Shown piece after piece: positions 47,601 through 56,105 of a stretch of 64,000 nucleotides of DNA. The notes beneath the pieces were generated by a model. It ran no database searches. It was not told the DNA's origin and was given only the letters and a program-made list of their open reading frames with translations. A program made the translations under genes and the position numbers. Position 1 is the stretch's first letter, and each line of letters starts with the position of its first letter. This DNA is from Mesorhizobium sp. B1-1-8 (GTDB taxonomy: Bacteria; Pseudomonadota; Alphaproteobacteria; Rhizobiales; Rhizobiaceae). The stretch covers positions 558,001 to 622,000 of the forward strand of contig NZ_CP083956.1 of the NCBI RefSeq assembly GCF_006442795.2. Reading direction: 5' to 3'.

Positions 47601-48779
47601 TTCCTTCAGGCGGCGTCAGAAGTTGCCGATCCTGACAAAGTCTTCTCCATTAGAGCGACTGATTTTGCGAGCGTAAACCCCAACACCGGAACAGCACCGA
47701 TTTTCCGCTCTCAGCGGGACATGGAGATAATCACGGCGATTTATGCGCGCCTGCCTGTGCTCGTTGATCGCTCCAGTGGGACGCCCGTTGCCGCTTGGCC
47801 GCTACGATACGCGACTATGTTTCACATGACCAACGACAGCCACCTGTTTCGCACCCGCACCGAGTTAGAAGAACTCGAAGGGGCCTGGGAGGTCGGCGGA
47901 AATTGGTTCGAGTCCTCCTCTGGTAGATGGGCACCGCTCTATACGGGTCGGATGATCCATCAGTTCGACCATCGTGCCGCATCTGTAACGGTGAATGAGA
48001 TGAACCTTCATAACACTGCGCAAAGCGCCGAAGTTACAGCCGAAATGAAGGCAGATCCAACGTTTCTGCCTACACCTCAATATTGGGTGCCGGAAAGTAT
48101 AGTAGCAAATACGACCGCACAGAGCACTGTTATCGTTTTTCGTGACATCGCACGCCCAACGGATGCCCGAACAATGATAGCTGCCCTTGTTCCTCGGGCA
48201 GGCTTTGGGAATAAAGCGCCCCTATTGTTATCGCGGGATGCCACTCTTAGTGATTTGGACAAGGCGCTAATCGTAGCGAATCTCAATTCGGTTATTTTCG
48301 ACTACATAATTCGCTCAAAAGTACAGGGAGCCAGCTTGAATTGGTTTATTCTCGAGCAGCTTCCCATTGTCCCGCAAGCTCACTATAGCCGCCGGTTCGG
48401 GCATTCCACCGCTGCCGACATCGTTAGAAAAGCCACTTTGGAACTGAGTTACACGGCGCACGATCTAGCGGCGTTGGCATACGGTGTCGGATATCTAGAC
48501 GCGGAAGGCAAAGTCCTCCCGCCCTTCATTTGGGATGATGACCGCCGTTTGACCCTTCGCGCAAAACTCGATGCGATATACTTTATTCTCTATGGCGTAT
48601 TTGATCCATGCAATATCACGCAGAGCCGGGAAGATATCCGCTATATATACTCGACCTTTCCGATCGTTGAGCGGGAAGAGACCGAAAGGTGGGGTACCTA
48701 CCGCAGTAGAGAGTTGTGTTTGGCATGGATAAACGCGCTTATAGCCGGTCAGCCCGACGCACCCATCAACTCACATTGA
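44670..48779 (+). CDS. Type IIG-like fused restriction-modification protein, Eco57I family
   Basis: A 1369-residue single-chain enzyme. Near the N-terminus D91-G-L-L-F and E122-C-K124 form a PD-(D/E)XK-like nuclease motif. The N6-adenine methyltransferase motifs follow: DPAMGSGHF from residue 516 and NPPW at 808-811. The rest should hold the target-recognition domain. This architecture suggests cutting and protective methylation in one protein. It begins with TTG after a GGGGGT site. Base composition is visibly less GC-rich than its neighbours, with rare codons such as TTA, ATA and CTA, a sign of transfer. It is convergent with a PLD nuclease gene. Confidence 0.85.
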   Translation: MSDSAFFAAGALFSTDYLNEGIKESAAYRGVDVVDLRVQLEAIAASFPQNARTNESQTEDDFIFPVLAALGWSEFMRQQNLTVTGRDDVPDGLLFSDASAKSTANAQRDQWQRYAHGLAVVECKRWSRPLDRAFGRAETTAPSTQMLRYLRRLDDITGGKLRWGILTNGLRWRLYWAGARSISEEFLEVDLGRVLALGERSDLFADETARDHWLRVFAVMFGRQAFLRDGVDQRSLHDRARAEAAFYEERVAASLSNVVFEQVFPDLAKGLAESAPDAPMHEIRDAALVLLYRLLFLLYAEDRNLLPVNDDRYDDYALRPLRLEVGERVTNGDAFSTTAARFWSHISDLSRMIDKGDSSVGIPPYNGGLFATSATPLLASARISDSIMAPALDALSYERASGQRRYINYRDLSVQQLGSIYERLLEFEIVREPFGDIDYLAVRPNLFARKNSGSYYTPEELVGLILDEALKPLITERLEAFRSAQTALSEEGEDQKRRILREVDPAEAILSLRVCDPAMGSGHFLVSLVDTLADHVLDAMAEAAVLGAGLNYNSPLADKIEDIRGTILKNARAANWTIDEGQLDDRHIIRRMVLKRCVYGVDKNPMAVELAKVALWLHTFTVGAPLSFIDHHLHTGDSLFGFWVRDAIDKASSLGGELFYNEALRNAQRSAEAMKTIEALTDVEIGEAHRSAAMYEDIELMTGELDGFVSFIHALDWLDLKSKSDIGLIRLWLDGRFGEPIPIARGRKAPQTGMAKPDEVEAFTAIWRRARELISEERFLNWQISFPGVWNSWASTSREGGFDAVVGNPPWDRIKLQQVEWFAARRPAIARAQRASDRARMITKLRSDGDPLFEDFVKADMRAADGARVARGSGHYPLLSRGDINLYSLFVERSHALAKPTGMIGLLVPSGIASDLSASAFFRKIATHGHLKALYDFENRRPRYGLEPFFPDVDSRFKFCALVTSPSRQFDQATCGFFLQAASEVADPDKVFSIRATDFASVNPNTGTAPIFRSQRDMEIITAIYARLPVLVDRSSGTPVAAWPLRYATMFHMTNDSHLFRTRTELEELEGAWEVGGNWFESSSGRWAPLYTGRMIHQFDHRAASVTVNEMNLHNTAQSAEVTAEMKADPTFLPTPQYWVPESIVANTTAQSTVIVFRDIARPTDARTMIAALVPRAGFGNKAPLLLSRDATLSDLDKALIVANLNSVIFDYIIRSKVQGASLNWFILEQLPIVPQAHYSRRFGHSTAADIVRKATLELSYTAHDLAALAYGVGYLDAEGKVLPPFIWDDDRRLTLRAKLDAIYFILYGVFDPCNITQSREDIRYIYSTFPIVEREETERWGTYRSRELCLAWINALIAGQPDAPINSH

Positions 48780-48858
48780 TCAATCCGCTCGCCCGACGTG
48801 ACTTGGCTGCGGAAGCAGTGGGAGTCGTTATCATACACTCTTTGGACAGTCGACCTCC

Positions 48859-49956
48859 CTAAGCGAACCCCCAGCGTCGAGCATTCTTTCGGCTTTGATG
48901 GACACACCTATCGGCAAGTATCGTCTCGTATTTTGCTGGCGATATAAACTTTGCGTCGTAAACATTATCGGCTTTTCGAGTTAGGTGAAGTATCGCCGGC
49001 CGCGTGATCGACAAAATGGGTTGAATACGGACCTGATGTGTGTTGTTTGAAAAATGCGTAATGTTCGTGACGAGTTGTTCACCGGGGAAATCCAACCGGA
49101 TAGCTCTCTCCTCAGTTTGGGCGACTCCGAAGTAGGCGCCCAGGGTTGCCACCGGGAGTTGCACGGCAGACCCGGGTTTACCTTGCTGCCCTCCTGTCTC
49201 GCGGGCCAATATTTGAAGATAAAGGTGCTTGGGTTTAGCCGAGATAGCGCTGAAAGCCGAAAGGAACCCGTCCTTTTTCCCTTGGCTTTGCTTTGGTAAA
49301 TTCAAGATCTTTTCGAACAACGGACGAGGTTGCGGTTTGGCACCTGCGGACAAAAAAGGCTTTCCAGACTTAAGCAATCTGGCGGGGGAGCGGTCCTCTG
49401 CAGCTGATCCTGGTAATTTCGAAATTCGCAATACGTCATTAATGCCGACAGCTGTGGCCTGTTTCTTTATTGTGTTCCAATATGCATCAAAAGCTTTTTC
49501 TTCGGCGCTGCCTCGCAAACAACTTACCTCCAGCGAAGCCTCGCTATTTCGCTGAAGGCCGCCGCCGGTGAGGTTCGTCGAACCAACAATTATTCTCACT
49601 TCCGAGGTGGAGCGGAATTCGTAGTATTTGGGATGGAAAGTGGCGTTTGCGAACTTATCTTCCACAAAACCGGCGTATGTACGGGTAGGATAGAGGTTCT
49701 TCAGAAGTATCCCATAGTACAAAGCGTCGGGTGTTGTTACTCCGTTGCCCGCCCCATATATGCTCTCGATCCGTCCCCCTCTCGCAATTAAAGCTTCAAT
49801 GCTTGAGCAGAGTAATCCGAGGCCCTCCCATCTAGCATATGCAACTGCGAACCGCACTCGCTCAACTGTAGGATCTTTGAGCAGTTGGATCAGGCGCTCT
49901 CGGGTGGCTTCATGACCATGAGTCACCTGAGCAATAAGCACTGGTTTTGCGTTCAC
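48859..49956 (-). CDS. PLD-family nuclease, BfiI/NgoFVII-like
   Basis: A 365-residue protein with one phospholipase D half-motif: H108-P-K110 and, 15 residues later, GSTN128. A single motif means the active site would form between two subunits, as in the Nuc/BfiI nucleases. The length and position of the motif resemble the type IIS restriction enzyme BfiI (about 358 residues, PLD domain then a DNA-binding domain), and the C-terminal third could be the DNA-binding part. It starts with GTG after GAGGGG. It is convergent with the Eco57I-like gene, 79 bases apart, and shares its lower GC. The restriction role is inferred. Confidence 0.7.
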   Translation of the reverse strand: MNAKPVLIAQVTHGHEATRERLIQLLKDPTVERVRFAVAYARWEGLGLLCSSIEALIARGGRIESIYGAGNGVTTPDALYYGILLKNLYPTRTYAGFVEDKFANATFHPKYYEFRSTSEVRIIVGSTNLTGGGLQRNSEASLEVSCLRGSAEEKAFDAYWNTIKKQATAVGINDVLRISKLPGSAAEDRSPARLLKSGKPFLSAGAKPQPRPLFEKILNLPKQSQGKKDGFLSAFSAISAKPKHLYLQILARETGGQQGKPGSAVQLPVATLGAYFGVAQTEERAIRLDFPGEQLVTNITHFSNNTHQVRIQPILSITRPAILHLTRKADNVYDAKFISPAKYETILADRCVHQSRKNARRWGFA

Positions 49957-50203
49957 GAGACATCCCCTCAGCAGGCTCCCCGAACAAGGTAACCTACACC
50001 CCCAGCAAGCCCGAGGATTCCACTTCGCGCAAGTGCTGGTGAGCCGATGTCCGACCGCCCCATGCACACATCTGATTTGCTCGGATCGCTAGTGATTCAA
50101 GCTGACTGACCAAACTCACAGTCGGCGTCCGAAATCGAAACTTTGATACCGCATTGAAAGGCAAATTTCGCGGACGGTTTGGCGAGGATGACAACAAATT
50201 TTA

Positions 50204-50280
50204 TGGCGCGCCCGAAGAGATTCGAACTCCTGACCCCCAGATTCGTAGTCTGGTGCTCTATCCAGCTGAGCTACGGGCGC
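50204..50280 (-). tRNA. tRNA-Arg (anticodon ACG)
   Basis: On the minus strand the 77 bases fold as a full cloverleaf: acceptor GCGCCCG pairing with CGGGCGC, D-loop AGCTCAGCTGGATAGAGC, anticodon stem CCAGA/TCTGG with loop CTACGAA giving anticodon ACG, and T-arm GTTCGAATC. The CCA end is encoded. The 3' end faces the restriction island, a common site of integration, though no duplicated 3' end was found on the far side. Confidence 0.95.
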
Positions 50281-50499
50281 GCAACAGGCCATGTATGACA
50301 TGGCCTCGCGATCCGGTCGTGACGACCGGCCGCGATGTGGTGTGTTCCCTAGCGACTGAATTTCGGAAAAGCAAGCCGATCCGGCAAAAGTTTTGTCGCA
50401 GGCGTCATCCGGCGAGGCAAGCCCGGACCCCGATCCTTCGAAATGACCAAGACCCGGAATCTAGCCCCGGTCTGACGCAACGACGGCGGTTCCCAGTCG

Positions 50500-51993
50500 T
50501 CAGGCCGGGCGGCGCAGGCCGTTGCGGGCCTGGTCGAGGCGGACCGGCTGGTCAGGGATGGTGACGGCGAAGACGGTGCGGCCGCCGACCGATTCGACGA
50601 GCTCGACCGTGCCGCCATGGGCGCGGATCAGTTCATGGGCGATCGCCAAGCCGAGACCGGTGCCGCCGCTGCGGGCCGAGCCGCGGAAGGCCGCGAACAG
50701 GTTTTCGCGCGCCTTGGGCGGCAGGCCGGGGCCGGTGTCGGTGACGATGATGCGGCTGACGCTGCCGGTGCGCTCGGCCGAGACGGCGAGCCGGCGCACC
50801 AGCGCGCTCTCGGTGTCGGCGGCCATCGCCTGCACGGAGTTGCGGCAGAGGTTGCTGAGCACGCGGAACAGCTGGTCGGAATCTGCATCGACCTCGAAAG
50901 CCGGGTCGACGGCGTTGATGAACTGGATGCCTTCCTCGATGTCGAGCAGGCCATGCACGTCCTCGACCAGCTGATGCAATCTCAGCCTGCGACGCGCCGG
51001 CGCCGGCTCCTGCGTGCGACCGTAGGCCAGCACCCCTTCCGAATAGGCGACCGCGCGGTCGAGGGTGCGCAGCAATTTCGGCGCGAAGGACTGCACGGTC
51101 GGGTCCTTCACCTGGCGCAGCCGGTCCGAGATCAGCTGCGCGGAGGCGAGGATGTTGCGCATATCGTGGTTGATTTTGGAGACGGCGAGGCCGAGGTCGG
51201 CGAGATGTTTCTGTTCGGCGAGCATCTTCTGCAGCCGATCCTGCATCTGCGCCAGCTCGCGCTCGGCGACGCCGATCTCGTCGGCCCGCTCCGTGGGGCA
51301 GATGACGCGTCCAGGATCGTCGGGCGCCTCGGAGAAGGACAGGATCGAGCGCGTCATGGTGCGGATCGGGCCGATCATGATCAGGTCGATCGCCGCATAG
51401 ACCAGCATGGCGGTGAACAGCGAGATCAGCAGCGAGACGACGGCGACGTTGCGCGAATAGCGCAGCATGGCGTTGCGCAGGCTGTAGTCGGGCATGATCA
51501 GCTCGAATTCCTTGTCGCTGTCGCCGACCGGACCGAAGACGCGCAGCATGTGCTTGCCGCCGAAGAACAGCGTGTCCAGCGCGCCGGTCATGCCGTTGAC
51601 CAGTCCGACATTGGCAATGTCGATGTGCTCGTCGACCTGCGGCGGCATGTCGGCCACGACCAGCAGGCGCGAGACGCCGCCGTCGCGCACCGCGATCGCC
51701 TTGGCGCCGATCGCCATCAGCACGTCGTTCTGGGCGGTGTGCGAGAGCGAGTTGGGTTCGCCCTGCAACAGCACGATCGACACGGCGGCGGCGGTGCTCA
51801 GCCTCTCCTTCAGCCAGGCCACCCGGTAGCTGGCGATCCAGGGCAGGAAGATCAGGATTTCGGCGATCAGCACGAAGACGATGGTGAGCAAGAGAAGCTT
51901 TGTCGACAGGCCGCGCGACAGCGGCACGCGGCGGGCAGCGCTCGCCGTCGCGGGTCGGCCCTTTTCTTCGGTGGGCAGTGCTTCACTCGTCAT
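50500..51993 (-). CDS. Sensor histidine kinase (orphan)
   Basis: A 497-residue membrane histidine kinase. Membrane segments at about 32-54 and 182-206 enclose a periplasmic sensor; a HAMP-like region follows to about 260. The phosphorylated His is H276 in VSKINHDMRNILASAQL, a divergent H-box. The ATPase domain shows N-box NLCRNSVQAM, G1 TDTGPGLPP and G2 GGTGLGLAIAHEL. No response regulator is adjacent, so its partner must be elsewhere. It is divergent from rpmH, and 219 bases without a recognisable gene separate it from tRNA-Arg. Confidence 0.9.
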   Translation of the reverse strand: MTSEALPTEEKGRPATASAARRVPLSRGLSTKLLLLTIVFVLIAEILIFLPWIASYRVAWLKERLSTAAAVSIVLLQGEPNSLSHTAQNDVLMAIGAKAIAVRDGGVSRLLVVADMPPQVDEHIDIANVGLVNGMTGALDTLFFGGKHMLRVFGPVGDSDKEFELIMPDYSLRNAMLRYSRNVAVVSLLISLFTAMLVYAAIDLIMIGPIRTMTRSILSFSEAPDDPGRVICPTERADEIGVAERELAQMQDRLQKMLAEQKHLADLGLAVSKINHDMRNILASAQLISDRLRQVKDPTVQSFAPKLLRTLDRAVAYSEGVLAYGRTQEPAPARRRLRLHQLVEDVHGLLDIEEGIQFINAVDPAFEVDADSDQLFRVLSNLCRNSVQAMAADTESALVRRLAVSAERTGSVSRIIVTDTGPGLPPKARENLFAAFRGSARSGGTGLGLAIAHELIRAHGGTVELVESVGGRTVFAVTIPDQPVRLDQARNGLRRPA

Positions 51994-52097
51994 GACGCGA
52001 ACTTCACGAAGGCTTGATGAGCCAAGATTATGCGATTTGGAGCTTTTTTGCCAATTTCAACCTTGGGCCAAGAAAAATTGCCCGGCGGCGGCGCGGA

Positions 52098-52126
52098 TTG
52101 ACTTCCAAAAACCTTCTTTCTATAAG
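52098..52126 (+). promoter_or_regulatory. Promoter before rpmH
   Basis: TTGACT (52098-52103) and TATAAG (52121-52126) are separated by exactly 17 bases, a strong housekeeping-type promoter 123 bases before rpmH. A strong promoter suits the ribosomal protein operon. The leader of roughly 115 bases holds no obvious regulatory hairpin. Confidence 0.7.
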
Positions 52127-52249
52127 CCCGCTCACGCTCGGGCCATTCGTCCCGGCGCGGTTTCGATCGCGCCTAAACAGGCCCCGGCAAAAGCTCCTGT
52201 TACAGAGTGACAGAATCAAGAAGGGCCGCACCCCGCGGTATTAAAACAA

Positions 52250-52384
52250 ATGAAGCGTACCTACCAACCGTCCAAACTCGTCCGCAAGCGCCGGCACGGT
52301 TTCCGTGCCCGCATGGCCACCAAGGGTGGTCGCGGTGTTGTCGCCGCCCGCCGCAACCGCGGCCGCAAGCGGCTCAGCGCCTGA
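52250..52384 (+). CDS. rpmH: 50S ribosomal protein L34
   Basis: A 44-residue, very basic protein beginning [18 protein letters not shown] and ending [10 protein letters not shown], the full-length L34 of the large ribosomal subunit. It heads the conserved run rpmH-rnpA-yidC. No clear Shine-Dalgarno is visible (AAAACAA precedes the ATG). Confidence 0.98.
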   Translation: MKRTYQPSKLVRKRRHGFRARMATKGGRGVVAARRNRGRKRLSA

Positions 52385-52400
52385 ACGGAAGACGAGATCG

Positions 52401-52754
52401 TTGCCCGCAACCGGCAAGCCAAAGGGAGCCACTCCCGGGCGGCTTCTGAAGCGCGCGGAATTCCTGGCTGCGCGCGGCGGCGAGAAGCGCCGCGGGCGGC
52501 TGTTTCTCGTTGAGGTTCTCAAGCGTGGCGACGATTTTGCGCCGCGCGTCGGCTATACCGTGACCAGGAAGGTCGGCAACGCCGTTGCGCGCAACCGCAT
52601 CCGGCGCCGGCTCAAGGAAGCGGTGCGCGTCCATGCCGCCGATGACATGGCGCCCGGCAATGACTATGTCATCGTCGGGCGCGAAGACGTGCTAGCCATT
52701 CCGTTCGGCCAGTTGAAGGCCGAGCTTTCCCGCCGATTGCGCGGAACACGATAG
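52401..52754 (+). CDS. rnpA: Ribonuclease P protein component
   Basis: Protein subunit of RNase P, which matures the 5' ends of tRNAs. The 117-residue protein has the RNR signature [15 protein letters not shown] and the N-terminal [14 protein letters not shown]. It begins with a TTG at 52401, 16 bases after the rpmH stop. The frame is open further upstream across rpmH, but conservation begins near here. It is cotranscribed with rpmH and yidC. Confidence 0.93.
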   Translation: MPATGKPKGATPGRLLKRAEFLAARGGEKRRGRLFLVEVLKRGDDFAPRVGYTVTRKVGNAVARNRIRRRLKEAVRVHAADDMAPGNDYVIVGREDVLAIPFGQLKAELSRRLRGTR

Positions 52755-52767
52755 GCCAAGAGCATCT

Positions 52768-54591
52768 ATGGAAACCAACCGCAATTTCTTCATCACCATC
52801 GCGTTGTCGGTGCTGATCCTGACGCTATGGCAGGTGTTTTACATGGGCCCGCGCATGGAGGCCCAGCGCGAGACGGCGCGCGTCGAGCAGCAGCGCATCG
52901 AAGCGCAGAAGAAGGAAGCGGGGACCGCGAATCCGAATGCGACGGCAACGCCAGCGGCGCCGGGAACCGTACCCAGCGCGGCAGGGAACGGCGCGACGCC
53001 CCTGAACCGCGACCAGGCGCTGGCGGCGACGAAGCGCGTCAAGATCGACACGCCGAGCCTCGAAGGCTCGATCAACCTCGCCGGCGCGCGCCTCGACGAT
53101 CTGAAGCTCAAGCACTACACGGAGACGGTCGACAAGAACTCGCCGGAGATCGAGCTGCTCAATCCGCAGGCGCTGCCGAACGGCTATTTTGCCGAGATCG
53201 GTTTCGTCGGCAATGACAAGACAGGCGCGGTGCCGGGTGCGGAAACCGTGTGGAGCGTCGACGGCTATCCGACGCTGACGCCCGATGCGCCGGTGACGCT
53301 CACCTACACCAACGACAAGGGCCTGACCTTCAAGCGCACCTTCTCGGTCGACAAGGACTATATGTTCACGGTCTCCGACACCGTGCAGAATTCCGGCAGC
53401 AGCGCCGTCTCGCTGTTCAACTATGGCCGCGTCACGCGCTACGACAAGCCGGCTGTCGCCAGCACCTATGTGCTGCATGAGGGCCTGATCGGCTTCACCG
53501 GCACGGAAGGCCTGCAGGAACACAAATACGCGTCGATCGAGAAGGACAAGCAATACAAGCCCGGCAAGTCGACCGACGGCTGGCTCGGCATCACCGACAA
53601 ATACTGGGCGGTGACGCTTGTCCCGACGGAGAAGCAGCCGTTCCAGCCCGCCTTTTCATATTTCGACTTCAACGCCGGGCCGCACAGCCACAGCTACCAG
53701 TCCGACTATCTGACGGACGCCATCAATGTCGGCGCCGGCCAGTCCGCGACCGTGGAGACCGAAATCTTCGCCGGCGCCAAGGAAGTCAACAAGATCAATG
53801 CCTATGCCGAAGACCGCCACATCAAGCGCTTCGACCTGTTGATCGACTGGGGCTGGTTCCACTTCATCACCAAGCCGATGTTCTGGCTGATCGACACGCT
53901 CTACAAATTCTTCGGCAATTTCGGCCTGGCGATCCTCGCCACCACCGTCATCGTCAAGGCGCTGTTCTTCCCGCTCGCCAACAGATCCTACGCGTCGATG
54001 GCGAACATGAAGAAGGTGCAGCCCAAGATGCTCGAAATCCGCGAGAAATACGCGGACGACAAGATGAAGCAGCAACAGGCGATGATGGAGCTCTACAAGA
54101 CCGAGAAGATCAATCCGCTCGCCGGCTGCTGGCCGGTGGCGCTGCAGATCCCGGTGTTCTTCTCGCTCTACAAGGTGCTTTACATCACCATAGAGATGCG
54201 TCACGCGCCTTTCTTCGGCTGGATCCAGGATCTGGCCGCGCCCGATCCGACCTCGATCTTCAACCTGTTCGGCCTGCTGCCTTTCGCGGCGCCCGCGTTC
54301 CTGCCGCATATGGGCGCCTGGGCGGTGGTCATGGGCATCACCATGTTCCTGCAGATGCGCATGAACCCGGCGCCGCCGGACCCGACGCAGGCCGCGGTGT
54401 TCACCTGGATGCCGGTGATCTTCACCTTTATGATGGGCAGCTTCCCGGCAGGCCTCGTCATCTACTGGGCCTGGAACAACACGCTTTCGATCCTGCAGCA
54501 GGGCGTGATCATGAAGCGCCAGGGCGCCAAGATCGAATTGTGGGACAATCTGGCCGCACTGTTCCGCAAGAAACCATCGCCGGCGGAATAG
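52768..54591 (+). CDS. yidC: Membrane protein insertase YidC
   Basis: Inserts and folds inner-membrane proteins, with or without SecYEG. The 607-residue protein has an N-terminal anchor (FFITIALSVLILTLWQVFYM), a long periplasmic domain (about 60-360) and the C-terminal insertase core (about 365-585), with NFGLAILATTVIVKALFFPL and the cytoplasmic hairpin MKKVQPKMLEIREKYADDKM. The length fits alphaproteobacterial YidC. It is 13 bases after rnpA, and a Rho-independent terminator follows. Confidence 0.97.
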   Translation: METNRNFFITIALSVLILTLWQVFYMGPRMEAQRETARVEQQRIEAQKKEAGTANPNATATPAAPGTVPSAAGNGATPLNRDQALAATKRVKIDTPSLEGSINLAGARLDDLKLKHYTETVDKNSPEIELLNPQALPNGYFAEIGFVGNDKTGAVPGAETVWSVDGYPTLTPDAPVTLTYTNDKGLTFKRTFSVDKDYMFTVSDTVQNSGSSAVSLFNYGRVTRYDKPAVASTYVLHEGLIGFTGTEGLQEHKYASIEKDKQYKPGKSTDGWLGITDKYWAVTLVPTEKQPFQPAFSYFDFNAGPHSHSYQSDYLTDAINVGAGQSATVETEIFAGAKEVNKINAYAEDRHIKRFDLLIDWGWFHFITKPMFWLIDTLYKFFGNFGLAILATTVIVKALFFPLANRSYASMANMKKVQPKMLEIREKYADDKMKQQQAMMELYKTEKINPLAGCWPVALQIPVFFSLYKVLYITIEMRHAPFFGWIQDLAAPDPTSIFNLFGLLPFAAPAFLPHMGAWAVVMGITMFLQMRMNPAPPDPTQAAVFTWMPVIFTFMMGSFPAGLVIYWAWNNTLSILQQGVIMKRQGAKIELWDNLAALFRKKPSPAE

Positions 54592-54607
54592 CCGGCATCC
54601 CGACCCG

Positions 54608-54635
54608 AAAAGCCTCGCCGCGCGCGAGGCTTTTT
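54608..54635 (+). terminator. Rho-independent terminator after yidC
   Basis: AAAAGCCTCGC (54608-54618) and GCGAGGCTTTT (54624-54634) pair over 11 bases with a 5-base loop, and TTTTT (54631-54635) follows the GC-rich stem. It ends the rpmH-rnpA-yidC transcript. Confidence 0.9.
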
Positions 54636-54752
54636 CGTATGAGCCGACACGCCGCCATGGCGGGGATTGGTGCTATAAGGCGGATCATCCTAGTTTGATC
54701 GGAGCAGGCGGCTTTATCGCTCCCTGTCTCAGCAAATCGTGGACCGATTTCG

Positions 54753-55391
54753 ATGGCCGGACCCAATCCCAATATCAAGCATCCGATTGCGATGCATCCA
54801 CGCGTCGGCTTCCTGAAGGGGCTGGTGAACGCGCCGAACATCGAGATCGGCGACTTCACTTATTACGACGACCCTGACGGACCGGACAAATTCGCCGAAA
54901 AATGCGTGCTGCACCATTACCCCTTCATCGGCGACAGACTGATCATCGGCAGGTTCTGCGCCATCGCGGAGGGCGCGCGCTTCATCATGAACGGCGCCAA
55001 CCACGCCATGTCCGGCTTCTCGACCTATCCGTTCAACATCTTCGGCCATGGCTGGGAGGAAGGCTTTGATCCGCAGACCTGGTCAAAGGAGATCCGCGGC
55101 GACACCGTCATCGGCAATGACGTGTGGATCGGCATGGATGCAGTGATCATGCCCGGCGTCAAGATCGGCCACGGCGCGATCGTGGCAGCGAAATCGGTTG
55201 TCACGCACGACGTGCCGCCCTATGCGATCGTTGCCGGCAACGCGGCCAGGGTGGTGAAGATGCGCTTCGATGACAAGACGGTGCGGCGGCTGTTGATGGC
55301 GGCCTGGTGGGACTGGCCGGTCGACAAGATCAGCCGCAACCTTGATGCCATAAGGGGCGCCAACATTGCCAGGCTGGAGGCCGCGGTTTGA
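54753..55391 (+). CDS. CatB/Vat family O-acetyltransferase (left-handed beta-helix)
   Basis: A 212-residue hexapeptide-repeat acetyltransferase of the xenobiotic (CatB/Vat) type. The active-site histidine region is [18 protein letters not shown], and the beta-helix repeats read [20 protein letters not shown], then [11 protein letters not shown]. Relatives acetylate streptogramin or chloramphenicol, but a chromosomal copy in this conserved position between yidC and engB is seen in rhizobia and may serve another substrate. Its stop overlaps the engB start. Confidence 0.88.
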   Translation: MAGPNPNIKHPIAMHPRVGFLKGLVNAPNIEIGDFTYYDDPDGPDKFAEKCVLHHYPFIGDRLIIGRFCAIAEGARFIMNGANHAMSGFSTYPFNIFGHGWEEGFDPQTWSKEIRGDTVIGNDVWIGMDAVIMPGVKIGHGAIVAAKSVVTHDVPPYAIVAGNAARVVKMRFDDKTVRRLLMAAWWDWPVDKISRNLDAIRGANIARLEAAV

Positions 55392-56047
55392 ACGCACCGA
55401 ACAAAACGACGATCGGCGCCGAGCTGTTCACACGGGGCTGGATCTTCATCCGCGGCGTGCCGGCGATGAAGTTCCTCCCCCCGGAAGGGCCGCCCGAGAT
55501 CGCCTTTGCCGGCCGCTCCAATGTCGGCAAGTCGTCGTTGATCAACGCGCTGGTCAGCCAGAAGGGCCTGGCGCGCACCTCTAACACGCCGGGCCGCACG
55601 CAGGAGCTCAACTATTTCGTGCCGGACGGGTTTTCCGGCGAGGGCGCCGACCTGCCGCCGATGGCGCTGGTTGACATGCCTGGCTATGGCTACGCCAGCG
55701 CGCCGAAGGATAAGGTCGACAGCTGGACGAAGCTGGTGTTCGACTATCTGCAGGGCCGCGTGACCCTGAAGCGCGTCTATGTGCTGATCGACGCGCGCCA
55801 CGGCATCAAGGCTAAGGACGAGGAGGTGCTGTCGCTGCTCGACAAGGCGGCGGTGTCCTACCAGGTCGTGCTGACCAAGACCGACAAGATCAAGGCGGCC
55901 GGCGTGCCGAAGCTGATCGAGGAGACGCTCGGCAAAATCAAGAAGCGGCCGGCGGCCTTCCCGTCGGTGCTGGCGACCTCGTCGGAAAAGGACGAGGGGC
56001 TGGACGAGCTGCGCGCGGCGATCGCGCTGGCCGCAAGCGGCGGTTAG
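55388..56047 (+). CDS. ysxC: Ribosome biogenesis GTP-binding protein YsxC/EngB
   Basis: Essential GTPase for 50S subunit assembly, 219 residues. The G motifs are clear: G1 [17 protein letters not shown]2 [10 protein letters not shown]3 DMPGYGYA and G4 TKTDKIK. It begins with TTG overlapping the acetyltransferase stop by four bases (TTGA), so translation is coupled. An RIME-like hairpin follows the stop. Confidence 0.95.
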   Translation: MNAPNKTTIGAELFTRGWIFIRGVPAMKFLPPEGPPEIAFAGRSNVGKSSLINALVSQKGLARTSNTPGRTQELNYFVPDGFSGEGADLPPMALVDMPGYGYASAPKDKVDSWTKLVFDYLQGRVTLKRVYVLIDARHGIKAKDEEVLSLLDKAAVSYQVVLTKTDKIKAAGVPKLIEETLGKIKKRPAAFPSVLATSSEKDEGLDELRAAIALAASGG

Positions 56048-56084
56048 GGCAGTTCCAGGAAAACGACCGGTTTTTCCGTCTGCC
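56048..56084 (+). repeat. RIME-like repeat, partial copy 4
   Basis: GGCAGTTCCAGGAAAACG and TTTTTCCGTCTGCC form an imperfect stem that matches the first half of the repeats at 7807 and 26763. It directly follows the ysxC stop and lies between convergent genes, where it may act as a terminator. Confidence 0.6.
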
Positions 56085-56105
56085 TTAATGGGGACTTAGA
56101 ACGGT

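Noticed and set aside
44670..49956. DISARM-like defence system (methylase plus PLD protein)
   Set aside because: The helicase and DUF1998 genes that define DISARM are absent, and the methylase is part of an Eco57I-like fusion protein.
44518..50280. Integration by duplication of the tRNA-Arg 3' end
   Set aside because: No second copy of the tRNA 3' end was seen on the left border and no integrase gene is present, so an att site was not annotated.
52010..52249. Replication origin near rpmH
   Set aside because: No dnaA gene and no cluster of DnaA boxes was seen; in Rhizobiales the origin is usually elsewhere.
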